Positions 8,101-15,703 of a DNA stretch of 48,714 nt are shown piece by piece. Position 1 is the first letter of the stretch, and every line of letters starts with the position of its first letter. The stretch is taken from assembly GCF_000253255.1 (NCBI RefSeq), contig NC_015582.1, forward strand, positions 1-48,714, written 5' to 3'. The notes under the pieces are model-generated. The model did not search any database. It had not been told where the DNA came from and saw nothing but the letters and a program-made list of their open reading frames with translations. Origin of the DNA: Novosphingobium sp. PP1Y (GTDB lineage: Bacteria > Pseudomonadota > Alphaproteobacteria > Sphingomonadales > Sphingomonadaceae). A program made the translations under genes and the position numbers.

Positions 8101-10881
8101 CGACAACTCGTTGATGCGATCGCACCACGCCACGGCGGCTTTGCGCTTGCGCTTCACGTTCGGGGAGGACAGTTGCCCCTGCGCCTTGGTTTCGACAAGG
8201 TAGATCGTCTCGCCACAGCGAACGAAAAAGTCGGGTGAATAGAAGGCGGGCAACCCGTCTTCCTTCACATAGCGCAGACGCGCAAAGGTGTGCTTCTGTT
8301 CGTTGATCTTGCAGAAGGCATCGACACTGCCGTCTTTCTCGCAGGTTTCCATGAAGGCCTGTTCGAGGCCGCCGTTGCGGGAGGGGTACGGCAACCGCAA
8401 ATAGATGGCCTTGTTAACGGCGAGGGATGACCCTTCGCGCATGGCGAGTTTCGGCACTTCCGAAAGGCGGCGATGCGCAACCTCGGCATCGGCCACGAGC
8501 ACAGATTCCTCGGCTTCGAGGATCGAGCGCGCCCAGACCTTGATGATGTGTTCGGTCACAGCATCGATCAGCAGGACGCGCCAGTTCTCGTCATCGAGCG
8601 GGACAAAATCGCGGTCGAACAGGCGGGTGCGGATGTAGGTGTCGAGACCTTCGGCTAGTTCGGCGCGATTGATCTGGATGTAGGGGAATTTCGCAGCGTT
8701 GGCGAAGGTCTTGGAGCTGGACGTAGTATCGGTCAGCGTGACCGCCTCGGTGATCCGGCGCGTGATACGAGCGAGATAGTCGTTGTAGCCGGTGGCGGTC
8801 ATGACGCCGCCCTGGACGCGATAGTCGCCGAAGCGCGTCTTTGCCTGCACATCCTCGGAATGAAAGCGGTCGCCGTGTCCGAGCTGCTTCTTCAGCTGAT
8901 CGAGCGAGAACGCACCGAAGGATTCGAGGTCTGACGGGTCAATCTGCGCGTCAGCCAATTCTTCCACCCGATCCCGCAAGATGAACGGGATCGCGAAATC
9001 ATAGTCCTCATAATCGTCGCGCAGGCCGACCGAAATCAGGTCGCCGGTCGAGCTGCCATTGCTGTCATCATCTTCGTCCTCTTCGGCGGCCAGGCCGTCA
9101 TTGATGAGGTCGTCGTAGAAGTCCTGAAAGGCCGGGTGCTCAACGATCGACAGGATGTCGATCATGTTGGCGGGAGTCTTGCCGGTGGCGATCATCTGGC
9201 GGTTTTCCCGCTTAATGTCGTCATATTCGTTGCCGCGCCACATGAGGCGCAGACCACGGCCGATCGTCTGTTCGAGCAGGATGCCCGCGGTCGAGGCTCG
9301 CAGCGGCACAATGACGCAGATATTGTTCACGTCAAAGCCTTCGCGCAGCATCAGGACGCTGACGATCACACGCGGCGAAGCATGGCGATCGACATCGAAC
9401 AGGCGTTCACGCAGCTGCTTCCAGTCATCGGGCTTCAACTCGCCCTTGCGGTTGGAATCCACCCGCAAAACCTCGTCATCCGACAGGCCTTCATCGCGCA
9501 TGAAATCGGCGACAAGCGGGGTGACGGAGGTATCCTCGCAAACCACCAGCATCTTCGGATGCTTGTCGGGATCGAGGTCGGCGAAATCGGCTTCAAGTTT
9601 GCGCAGCTTGGTCAATCCGGCGCGCAGCATGATGCGCTGCCCTTCGGACAGCATAGGGTCGCCGTTCTCGTCACGGTCAGCCTTAAAATCGAGTTCGTCG
9701 TTGCTGAGCGCCCCGATCTCGGATCGCTTGTCGAGCACGAGCGATTTGACCAAGCCTGCGCGCATGGCCGTCTTGAGGTCGAAATCGACGATGATGTGAG
9801 GAAAGTAGGATTTGCGGGAATTCCGTCCCGTGCCGACCTCGTTGTAAGGCGTGGCGGAGAAGTCCACCTGAATGAAGCGATGCGCCTTGGGGTCAGCAAT
9901 CAGGTTGAGGCTCTTCTGCCACTCGACCTCTGTCACCTCCCCTTCCCGCTTGAATTCGTGGATGTGGTGCGCCTCGTCGTTGAAAACCATCAGCGAGGGC
10001 AAATCCTTGAGATAGGTCAGAATGCCGCCGCGCTCGTAGCGGCGGTTAAGGACATTGAGGTCATTGCCTTTGCTCGTGCCAGGTGTCAGCGGAAGCACGC
10101 TTTCGACTACCTGCTTGGGATCGATCTCTTCCCCCGGCGCATCGATATCCTCGTCTTCAAGCGGCTCGCCTTCCTCAGACAGGACATGCCAGTTGGCGAT
10201 GGCGATGATGCCGCCAGCGGTGACTTTGCGGCCGATGTCTTCCTTCGGGCAAATAGCACCCTGCACGAACCGGAAAACCTCATCCCGATAGGCATCGGGA
10301 ATGAACAGCTCCTGGAAGATGGCGAGGTCGGAAATGGAAAAGTCACGCTTGCCGTCGCGTTCTTTTCCCATGAAGGCGTCGAGCAGGCGATCGTAAACGA
10401 TCAGGCCCGGCGCAACGACAAGGAAGTTGCGGGTGTAGCGTTCGTTGTCAGGATCACGGTGTGCGTTGAGTACCTGCCAGACCATGAGAGCTTGCAGCAC
10501 CCAGGTCTTGCCCGTGCCGGTCGCCATCTTCATGCAGTATTTCGGATAGGCGTTTTTCGGGGCGCGGATCACTTCGGCATCGCGCGCACTGGCAAGCATG
10601 ACATCGGGCGCGGCTGCCTGATAGAGGTCTTGCAACGTGGTGACGCCAAGTACCTCATGGGCATAGATGGTGTTGAGCAGCGCCTGACGCTGCCCCGGAT
10701 GAAAATTGAACTGCCGCGCGTCCTGAAATTCCGTCTGAAACCACCATTTGAGCAATTCAGCCGTCATCGGCGAAACCTGATCGAGGATCGGCGCCTCGCC
10801 AGCTTCCAGTCCGACGCATGCATCCTCCACCTGCGCAGAAAGTCCCTGGGCGAGCGAAAGGCTATTGATCCCCGCCATCAT
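5131..10881 (-). CDS. res: Type III restriction Res subunit joined in frame to a PHP/SMC-like ATPase (TrlF-like)
   Basis: As written, a 1916-residue ORF. Residues 1-982 are a type III Res: helicase motif I TGTGKT (121-126), DEAHH (302-306), SATP (342-345), QTIGRGLR (538-545), and a PD-(D/E)xK nuclease with PD 883-884 and ETK 897-899. Residues 983-1916 match the PHP plus SMC/ABC-type ATPase proteins I know as TrlF: CDFQVHTP (992-999), ITDHH (1036-1040), Walker A GGRGTGKST (1289-1297), a coiled middle, Walker B LIVDQPEED (about 1817-1825), then ASHNANL. Res cuts DNA with Mod after ATP-driven translocation; the PHP-ATPase is expected to be a nucleic-acid-directed effector. The join is exactly at a natural gene start with its own SD (see 7933-7973), so these may be two genes. 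Start ATG overlaps the mod stop (ATGA). Confidence 0.85.
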   Translation of the reverse strand: MMAGINSLSLAQGLSAQVEDACVGLEAGEAPILDQVSPMTAELLKWWFQTEFQDARQFNFHPGQRQALLNTIYAHEVLGVTTLQDLYQAAAPDVMLASARDAEVIRAPKNAYPKYCMKMATGTGKTWVLQALMVWQVLNAHRDPDNERYTRNFLVVAPGLIVYDRLLDAFMGKERDGKRDFSISDLAIFQELFIPDAYRDEVFRFVQGAICPKEDIGRKVTAGGIIAIANWHVLSEEGEPLEDEDIDAPGEEIDPKQVVESVLPLTPGTSKGNDLNVLNRRYERGGILTYLKDLPSLMVFNDEAHHIHEFKREGEVTEVEWQKSLNLIADPKAHRFIQVDFSATPYNEVGTGRNSRKSYFPHIIVDFDLKTAMRAGLVKSLVLDKRSEIGALSNDELDFKADRDENGDPMLSEGQRIMLRAGLTKLRKLEADFADLDPDKHPKMLVVCEDTSVTPLVADFMRDEGLSDDEVLRVDSNRKGELKPDDWKQLRERLFDVDRHASPRVIVSVLMLREGFDVNNICVIVPLRASTAGILLEQTIGRGLRLMWRGNEYDDIKRENRQMIATGKTPANMIDILSIVEHPAFQDFYDDLINDGLAAEEDEDDDSNGSSTGDLISVGLRDDYEDYDFAIPFILRDRVEELADAQIDPSDLESFGAFSLDQLKKQLGHGDRFHSEDVQAKTRFGDYRVQGGVMTATGYNDYLARITRRITEAVTLTDTTSSSKTFANAAKFPYIQINRAELAEGLDTYIRTRLFDRDFVPLDDENWRVLLIDAVTEHIIKVWARSILEAEESVLVADAEVAHRRLSEVPKLAMREGSSLAVNKAIYLRLPYPSRNGGLEQAFMETCEKDGSVDAFCKINEQKHTFARLRYVKEDGLPAFYSPDFFVRCGETIYLVETKAQGQLSSPNVKRKRKAAVAWCDRINELSEDDRSNAEWHYVLLGEDTFYGWRDKGGSIADLLAYAKLRPVEEKNAAEIRVLGGSMDRGAHYFQCDFQVHTPRDKRWSGPDAVRDDERRAYAAELVSACRERGVQAIAITDHHCTAFIPFVRQAAAEETAQDGSELDARQRLIVFPGMELTLGVPCQALIIFDADFPDEFLPQAQTALKITQNGADQAKVCDVQRLEHIQSLRTLKEELDGHSFLKGRYIVLPNVSGEGQFSLLRTGMAGKYSEMPWVGGYTDKEFSKLRDGPKNILAGKDKAWGHKRIACIQTSDTRSVDHAELGKPSTWVKWATPTAEALRQACLAQESRISLDTPHVPETYIASVSIGNSKFLGPLDAELNTQYNALIGGRGTGKSTVLEYVRWALCDQPPSNIDDDTPNYQSRRARLIEQTLKPLGEGVTVTYMLNGVPHVVRRSSVDGAVQMKIGREEFRPCSEEEVRTLLPIQAYSQKQLSDVSVRIDELTRFITAPIKGDLDRLDRKAADRANNMRETFATRQRFNELNRTLANRVLEHQSITGQAESLKQSLTGLSDADRQTLDQANDYSNANTEVERWKASAETIRRKVDELAQIVTDQAGALSPVAPDKPEAEAAILQAARQAYANFLSETQTALNTLSQSAEAIAEPAPEEDVPWTQWDTKYEAFRARYNEAVERSSSHRERLEQLRNLEARAAELAAESTHTRETLASLKSAGTLFDTARGEWLSAQEERDALLTREGEALTERSEGAIRVILKPYADASAFVDLLRQNLTGSRVQSAKIEDLGQYIVNAEDPKMTWLKVLGELEKLAEFESGNAVSEDRPVAPTLMAAGLKADQLERVAQYLKPETWLSLALTPIKSVPVYEFRAKEADYIPFKNASAGQQATALLRTLLNQPGPPLIVDQPEEDLDNPVMLQIVEQLWAAKQMRQIVFASHNANLVVNGDAELVIWFGYRNSDDQSRGTIKGQGAIDIPDAREAIKQIMEGGENAFRLRREKYGF
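7933..7973 (-). other. Res/TrlF junction: A7 homopolymer, hidden stop and internal start
   Basis: On the minus strand an A7 run (7973-7967) lies in the last codons of the Res part. With A6 the frame would read VEEKTQPKFAF and stop at TAG 7946-7944. Immediately after that come AGGGGG and, four bases later, ATG 7935, which begins MDRGAHYFQCDFQVHTP, a natural-looking start for a PHP-ATPase. So the two-gene arrangement (res about 978 aa, ATPase 934 aa, about 8 bases apart) is one base away from the fusion that is written. Confidence 0.7.
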
Positions 10882-12777
10882 GCCACCTCGATCGTAGCTT
10901 CGGCTTCAAAGCCGAACACATCGACTACACGGACGCATACCCGCCGTTTGCCTTCCTTCTTCGGCAATCCGGTCAGCTGTGCCGTGGTGACGACATGATA
11001 GGGGTCATCATCGTTTTCGGTATTGCCGCGATAATCCTGCCAAACCGAACGGAACACTTCGCCATCATAATCGGGATCGACACTCCAATATTCGATCAAT
11101 GCGAGAGGGTCGTCATTCACCACTTGTTCTAGCTTTGACTTATTTTTTTCATCCAGATTAAGAGCATCCGGAGACAACAAAACATAATTGTCGAGCGCAA
11201 CGGTCAGCGATTCCTTGTCACTGGTCGCCTTCCGTTTGATGTTGCCAAGTTTCAGATATTGCAACGAGGAAAACCTTACCTCGTCCGGTTTGAGCTTTTT
11301 TCCCTTCTTCTTCAGACGATCGAGCAGGTCGGGCGGGATAACCAGCACTTCCAAGCTGTCGCCCTGCCCCAACGCCTCGATGTCATGGCCGATGGTCGGT
11401 GAGAAGTTCCAGCCCAGAATAACAACCTTGTCCCAACCTCCCATGAGGTTGTCGCGGATTTCGATGGCACGGCGCAACGTAGCGAGGCCGGTCATCTTGT
11501 TCGGGCTGTCGGCAAGAACAAGCGTCTTGCTGCCCTGCAAGCGCCCCATATTCTTATTGGGGTTTTCTTCCGCAGGAAGCGGCAACGTCCCATAAAGACC
11601 GAGCACAATTTCGGCGAGGTCGCCAATGCGAAAGCGGCTCCCCATCGTCGAGCGCATCTGTTCGACTTGATAGTCTCCAATATGCTGGAAAAGAAACGGC
11701 TTCGCGTCCTGATCGATCAACCGCTTCCGCATAATCATGCAAGCGGCCTTTCCCATATCAGTTGTAATCCACCTACGGCCCAGCTTTTCAGCGACAGCCG
11801 CCGTTGTCCCTGAGCCACCGAAAACATCAAGCACCAAAGCGTTAGGTTTGGTGGATGAAAGTATTACCCTTTCGAGAAGTGTTTCCGGCTTTTGTGTATC
11901 AAAATCTAGTTTTTGCTTCTTATCCGCTGGCATTATGTATGGCAGACGCCAGACATCATCAATTGTGCGATGAGTGTCTTCATAATAAACTAGATTTCCG
12001 TCTTCATCACGAGCCTGTTTGAGGCTTTTTTGTTTCCGGATCCCATGCCCTTTTCTGCTGCATCTTGGGCTTTTCACGAAGCTCTCTCTGAACCTCATAA
12101 TGCGGGTTGATGTCCTTCTTGTAGCTAAAAATCACATCGTGATTTGACGCAAAACGATTTATGTTGCCTTGCATCTTATTGTAATAGTGCCAAACTATTT
12201 CATTTCTAAAATTGTCTTTACCAAATATTTCATCGAGAACAATTTTCACATAGTGACCTACGTGCCAATCAATATGCACAAAAATTGCGCCGTCATTGGA
12301 GAGAAGTTCCCGAAGAAGGACAAGTCTTGGAGTTATCATTTGAATATATGACAGCGTTCCTCCCGACCATGTGTCGGAATATGCAAATTGCTCAATCGTG
12401 TTTGGCATCTGGTCTATAGCTCCTGATGCCAATTTTATTTTTGATCTATAGTCAGCTTTACTGTCATACGGGGGGTCTATGTAGACGAGATCAACAGCAC
12501 CTCTAAGTGATTGATTTTCGTCATCGCCGGCAAGCAATGCAGCCATTGCCAGCAAATTATCGCCGTAGATAAGGCGGTTTGAAGTTGCTTTAGATAGCAG
12601 ACCACCGCCCTTAGCTTGACTAAACAGATCCTCCCAGTTGCTATCTCGCGAAGGAATGACCAACTCTCGCGTCTGCAGGCCAAGACGGTAGTTGCTCTCG
12701 GCTCGCTCCATAACACGCTCGGCCTGACGCTTGCCCTCCGCAACGATGGACGGCAGCTGTTCGAGCAAACTTTTCAT
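10878..12777 (-). pseudogene. mod: Type III DNA methyltransferase Mod, split by a frameshift
   Basis: The first part (12777-12007) carries motif IV DPPY (residues 101-104, VYIDPPYDSKADY). The second (10878-12098, other frame) carries the AdoMet motif FGGSGT (DVFGGSGTTAAVAEKLG), the beta-class order DPPY then FxGxG. The frames meet at an A6 run (plus coordinates 12026-12031). Removing one A reads ...WDPETKSLKQARDEDGN... and gives 632 residues, the size of type III Mod proteins. Mod methylates adenine in the recognition site and gives Res its specificity. As written, the product lacks motif I and should be inactive; with an active Res alone there would be no specificity subunit. The stop overlaps the res start, so the genes are translationally coupled. 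Upstream genes are higBA. Confidence 0.85.
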
Positions 12778-12835
12778 TCAAATATCCCCCTGCCCGCGCC
12801 GATGGCGCGGCATGTCGTAATCACGTAGTTCTCTA

Positions 12836-13168
12836 TCAGACCAGTGCGGATTGCGGGTCGAGCGGCTTGCCCTGGAAAGGCGCGACATTGATCTCCCCTG
12901 CCCGCTTGCGGGCCTGGGCAATGTCATAGCTGTTCTGCATCCGCATCAGCGTTGCCATCGACACACCGAAGGCCTTCTCGATCCGCACGGCCATTTCCGG
13001 CGAAAGGTGCGCGCGTTCGTTGAGCAACGTCGAGAGCGTTGCCCGCGTAACGCCAAGAACCTCGGCGGCATCCGTCACGGACAGGCCGAACGGTTCGATG
13101 ATTTCATGCTTGATGAAGCCGCCAACGTGGGGCGGGTTCATCATCCGAATTCCGTCAAGTGCTGCCAT
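12836..13168 (-). CDS. higA: HigA-type antitoxin (XRE family)
   Basis: The 110-residue protein has the HigA signature: NPPHVGGFIKHEIIEPFGLSVTDAAEVLGVTRATLSTLLN, a helix-turn-helix, then ERAHLSPEMAVRIEKAFG. The start is ATG 13168 because AGGAGG lies five bases upstream and overlaps the higB stop; an ATG at 13174 is too close to that SD. HigA neutralises HigB and usually represses the operon by binding the promoter at 13475-13503. The gene follows higB (toxin-first order, typical of hig) and precedes mod by 58 bases on the same strand, so this pair may be transcribed with the R-M genes. Confidence 0.9.
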   Translation of the reverse strand: MAALDGIRMMNPPHVGGFIKHEIIEPFGLSVTDAAEVLGVTRATLSTLLNERAHLSPEMAVRIEKAFGVSMATLMRMQNSYDIAQARKRAGEINVAPFQGKPLDPQSALV

Positions 13169-13177
13169 GACCACCTC

Positions 13178-13468
13178 CTAGTGGTAATCCTCGTAATTGA
13201 GGTCGATGATCTCGATCTCGTCCTGGTCGATCTTGAATGTGAGCCGCCAGTTTTTGGTGACGAACAGACTCCATGTGCCTTTCCGATCACCGGTCAACAG
13301 ATGGGCTTTCCAGCTGGGAATGGTACGAATTTCCTCTTCGTTTTCCATATCCTGAAGGAAGCCGATCATGCGGCGTAGCTTCGGTACGACCGCTTGATCC
13401 AGGCCGCGCTCATCGTCATCGACCACAAGGCGGCGCAACCCTTTGTGGATCACATTCCTGATCTTCAT
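13178..13468 (-). CDS. higB: HigB-type mRNA-cleaving toxin (RelE/ParE superfamily)
   Basis: The 96-residue protein ends in the typical strand-rich toxin core: WKAHLLTGDRKGTWSLFV, TKNWRLTFKI, then IEIIDLNYEDYH, matching HigB proteins (GDRKG.WSi.v...WR..F.W.....i.DYH). HigB cuts mRNA on the ribosome. It is first in the operon and is followed by higA after 9 bases. The promoter-like sequence just upstream would give an almost leaderless transcript. Family confidence is high. Confidence 0.88.
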   Translation of the reverse strand: MKIRNVIHKGLRRLVVDDDERGLDQAVVPKLRRMIGFLQDMENEEEIRTIPSWKAHLLTGDRKGTWSLFVTKNWRLTFKIDQDEIEIIDLNYEDYH

Positions 13469-13474
13469 GTGTGG

Positions 13475-13503
13475 CCAATACTTTCCATTGCGTTCGGTGT
13501 CAA
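13475..13503 (-). promoter_or_regulatory. Predicted higB promoter
   Basis: On the minus strand TTGACA (13503-13498), a 17-base spacer and TATTGG (13480-13475) precede the higB ATG at 13468 by 6 bases, so the transcript would start at or next to the ATG. The -35 hexamer is perfect and the -10 is weak, as expected for an autorepressed TA promoter. Confidence 0.55.
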
Positions 13504-13532
13504 GTTACGCCATACGCAACGGAATTGTTCGT

Positions 13533-13997
13533 ATGATGTTTGGAGGCGGCGTGCTTGATCAAGACGATCCTCAGGGAGGGCGCTGGATAAAAAGCGCGTC
13601 GAATGGTGAGCAGCGCAAGCCTGGCGGTGACAATAGGCTAAGGGTTAATTTATCTAAGAAATTTTATATTGCTCAGTTCCTCGGGTCATCATTGAATATT
13701 TATGAAACGGCCGAAAGAGTCGTACATAAAAAGGGCGGGGCATCTTTTGTAATATTTGAAGGAAGTCGATATCAGTTGAGGTCGCCAGATGACTTAGGGC
13801 GTATTATTGACATGGCACTTGCAAAAGAAATCTATGTCAATGTTGGCGGTGTTGAATTGAGTAGCAAATGGCGATCGAAAATTGAGCTATTTTCATTCAT
13901 ATATTTGACAACAAAGGCTGCTCTGAAAAATTTTCAGAATGAATTTGGCTCTGGCAATGCTCCCCACCCTGACCGGCGCAAGCGACGGCGTAGGTAG
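13533..13997 (+). CDS. Hypothetical protein of AT-rich composition (154 aa)
   Basis: I do not recognise this protein. The frame is open from 13443, but the upstream part overlaps higB; ATG 13533 or 13536 is the likely start, divergent from higB. The body (FYIAQFLGSSLNIYETAERV, GGASFVIFEGSRYQL, DDLGRIIDMALAKEIYVNVGG) looks like a real mixed alpha/beta fold, and base composition is clearly lower in GC than the neighbours, which suggests recent acquisition. The C-terminus is a basic RRKRRRR tail. Next to a TA and R-M operon it may be a defence or orphan gene; no function can be assigned. Confidence 0.55.
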   Translation: MMFGGGVLDQDDPQGGRWIKSASNGEQRKPGGDNRLRVNLSKKFYIAQFLGSSLNIYETAERVVHKKGGASFVIFEGSRYQLRSPDDLGRIIDMALAKEIYVNVGGVELSSKWRSKIELFSFIYLTTKAALKNFQNEFGSGNAPHPDRRKRRRR

Positions 13998-14016
13998 GTG
14001 ATGGTGGGCATCAAAA

Positions 14017-14049
14017 TCAGTCAACAAAACGGTCGTTTTTTTTGACTGA
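14017..14049. repeat. Long inverted repeat before the serine recombinase gene
   Basis: Outer arms TCAGTCAA (14017-14024) and TTGACTGA (14042-14049) pair perfectly, and inner AAAACG and CGTTTT flank a GT centre. A T8 run sits in the right arm. It could be a bidirectional terminator for the gene ending at 13997 or a recombination site for the recombinase starting at 14225. Confidence 0.55.
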
Positions 14050-14161
14050 CAACCCGCCGAGAAATCAATCGCATGAGAAGGGGCTTTTCTGCGCATTGTG
14101 CACTGCACAAAGCCAATAATTTTCCCATGCGTCAATTTAATTAGCTATTTTTCGTATTAAG

Positions 14162-14189
14162 TTGACAGATTGAGCGACCCAGTTATGGT
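14162..14189 (+). promoter_or_regulatory. Predicted promoter of the serine recombinase
   Basis: TTGACA (14162-14167), a 16-base spacer and TATGGT (14184-14189) lie 35 bases before the recombinase ATG, in an AT-rich gap. Position and hexamers fit a sigma-70 promoter. Confidence 0.5.
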
Positions 14190-14224
14190 TTGAACAAATA
14201 AGGAACTGGAAAAAGGGCGACTTA

Positions 14225-14803
14225 ATGAAGCTCGGATATGCGCGTGTCAGCACAGGCGAACAGAACATGCGCTTGCAGATCGATGCCCTTCGTGCGGCCG
14301 GAGCGGAGCAGATTTTCGAGGACCATGGTGTCTCCGGCTCGAAGGTCTTCAAGCCCGCTTATGCCGAAATGCTGAAGCTGGCCCGGGCTGGCGATGAAAT
14401 CATAGTCTGGCGCCTGGATCGCCTGTCTCGTTCCCTAGTGACCCTCATCACCGAGCTTCAGTTGCTCGGTGAATTGGAGGTCGGCTTTCGTTCCCTTTCC
14501 GAAGATCTGGAAACGGTGACACCGGCGGGACGGCTGTTCTTTCATATGGTTGGGGCCTTCGCGCAATTCGAGCGCGACGTCATTCGCGAACGCACCAACG
14601 CCGGCCTTCACGCAGCTCGAAACGCTGGCACGAAACTGGGCCGCCCTCCGGTCTTGGACGATGCCCGTTGGAAGCAGGTCAAAGAGCTGATCGAGGGCCC
14701 TACAGCTATGAAGGTATCTGAGGTTGCGAAGCTGGTCGGGGTGACGCGGCAAGCGATCTACAAGAGGCTCGATGCCGAGAAGAAGGCGGCTGAACCCGCT
14801 TAG
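14225..14803 (+). CDS. Serine recombinase (resolvase/invertase family)
   Basis: The 192-residue small serine recombinase begins MKLGYARVSTGEQN with catalytic Ser9. It has WRLDRLSRSL (active-site arginines), the E helix FAQFERDVIRERT, and a C-terminal helix-turn-helix (MKVSEVAKLVGVTRQAIYKRL). Such enzymes resolve plasmid multimers or cointegrates, or invert segments. It is not part of the Tn3 element at 20.9 kb and resembles that element's TnpR only at family level. Placed beside ssb and the partition locus, multimer resolution for plasmid stability is likely. The inverted repeat at 14017-14049 may be its site. The catalytic set looks intact. Confidence 0.9.
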   Translation: MKLGYARVSTGEQNMRLQIDALRAAGAEQIFEDHGVSGSKVFKPAYAEMLKLARAGDEIIVWRLDRLSRSLVTLITELQLLGELEVGFRSLSEDLETVTPAGRLFFHMVGAFAQFERDVIRERTNAGLHAARNAGTKLGRPPVLDDARWKQVKELIEGPTAMKVSEVAKLVGVTRQAIYKRLDAEKKAAEPA

Positions 14804-15117
14804 TTCCCCCCTGCCCTTCCTTGTCCTGAAGTCGATTTCGTCCCAGGCATACGCCTCGGGCTGGATCGCGATTGCCTGTGCGGTCGCAAGCTGGTTCCGG
14901 AGTAGGGCGGCGGGGCTGTGCCCTTCGCTTCGTTGCTGTTTGACGCACTTGGTGCCCTCGCCTTCCTAAGCGAGCTTGGGCCTGCGGTCCCAAGCAGAAA
15001 AGCGTCGCGCTGCGCCTACGGTTTCCGCGCTGCGGACCCTCCGTTTTTAAGCTTGCCCGCGTCAGGCGGTCCACCTTTTGAATTGCGTCAGAAACTTGAA
15101 AGCGAAGGACGAAGACC
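14804..15117 (+). other. 314-base non-coding leader before ssb-1
   Basis: No convincing ORF. The region is GC-rich and structured: GCTTGGG (14974-14980) pairs with CCCAAGC (14989-14995) around an 8-base loop, and CGCGCTGCG occurs twice around 15006-15034. It does not align clearly with the 2447/48047 leaders by eye but has the same position and character, a long GC-rich hairpin leader before a single-strand-DNA-handling gene. Confidence 0.45.
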
Positions 15118-15456
15118 ATGCAGAACGTTGCGGAATTTCGGATCATCGGACGCGTCGGCAAGGTTGAGATCAAGGACAAGGTCGCGTTCCTTGATGTGGC
15201 GGCAAATTACAGCCGTAAGGTCGATGACCAATGGGAAGACGACCCGCACTGGCATCGCCTCACCCTGTTCGGCAAGAACGTCGAACGGGCGAAGAAGATC
15301 GGCAAGAGTGACCTCCTCCACGTCACCGGCCGCGTTCGCCAGAGCAGCTTCGAGCGTGAGTGCGTGCGCGAGTACCGCGTTGATCTGATCGCCGAACGCT
15401 TTGCGGTCCTGGTCCGCAGCGGCGGCCCAGCGGATCGTGACTACGAGGCCGACTAA
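15118..15456 (+). CDS. ssb: Single-stranded DNA-binding protein, plasmid type 1
   Basis: The 112-residue OB-fold protein (VAEFRIIGRVGKVEIKDKVAFLDVAANY, DDPHWHRLTLFGKNVERAKK, LLHVTGRVRQSSFE) is an SSB with no long acidic tail, ending DRDYEAD. It coats the incoming T-strand or replication intermediates and can blunt SOS induction. A paralogue lies at 47704. Plus-strand orientation and position early in the predicted transfer order match leading-region ssb genes. SD GAAGGACGAAGACC precedes the ATG. Confidence 0.85.
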   Translation: MQNVAEFRIIGRVGKVEIKDKVAFLDVAANYSRKVDDQWEDDPHWHRLTLFGKNVERAKKIGKSDLLHVTGRVRQSSFERECVREYRVDLIAERFAVLVRSGGPADRDYEAD

Positions 15457-15484
15457 ACGACTGAGGGTGGCGCATTGCGCCGGC

Positions 15485-15680
15485 ATTATCTGGTATGTTA
15501 AATTACCCGGTATTTGATACAACCGGGTTATTGAAATAACCCGATAATTAAAAAAATCCGATATTAATTTATATCCGGTCTTGTAAAAAACCGGGTAATT
15601 GGATAAATCTGGTCAGCCGAAGAACCGGGTAAGCGGGACAACCGTTTTCAATTATCCGGTAATTATAAATACCAGATAAT
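15485..15680. repeat. Array of 12 short sites (CCCGGT core), probable parS/operator of parA
   Basis: Core YCCGGT (variants TCTGGT, CCCGAT) with flanking ATTA/TAAT occurs on either strand, centred at 15491, 15508, 15524, 15542, 15559, 15576, 15592, 15610, 15626, 15643 (weak), 15657 and 15673. Spacing is 14-18 bases, mean about 16.5. Sites 3, 7, 9, 10 and 12 are inverted. The array fills an AT-rich gap and ends 23 bases before parA. In type Ib partition loci the centromere lies upstream of parA and is bound by a small ribbon-helix-helix partner, which fits the gene at 16365. It probably also represses the par promoter. Confidence 0.8.
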
Positions 15681-15703
15681 CCCAAGCGGTTCGAGGATAG
15701 ACA

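Noticed and set aside
9136..10998. A 620-residue plus-strand ORF opposite res, and similar long ORFs opposite tnpA (22169-23965) and virB4 (36146-38629).
   Set aside because: These are antisense shadows of GC-rich genes: no recognisable domains and exact overlap with strong minus-strand genes.
12020..12040. A AAA AAG in the mod zero frame equals the classical -1 slippery heptamer (dnaX type), suggesting programmed frameshifting.
   Set aside because: A -1 shift leads to a stop within about a dozen codons; the second half of mod needs +1 (or -2), so programmed -1 slippage does not explain the split.
15485..15680. CRISPR array or replication iterons.
   Set aside because: Sites are only about 10-12 bp, in mixed orientation with 14-18-bp period and no spacers; position right before parA favours a centromere. 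Iterons cannot be fully excluded.
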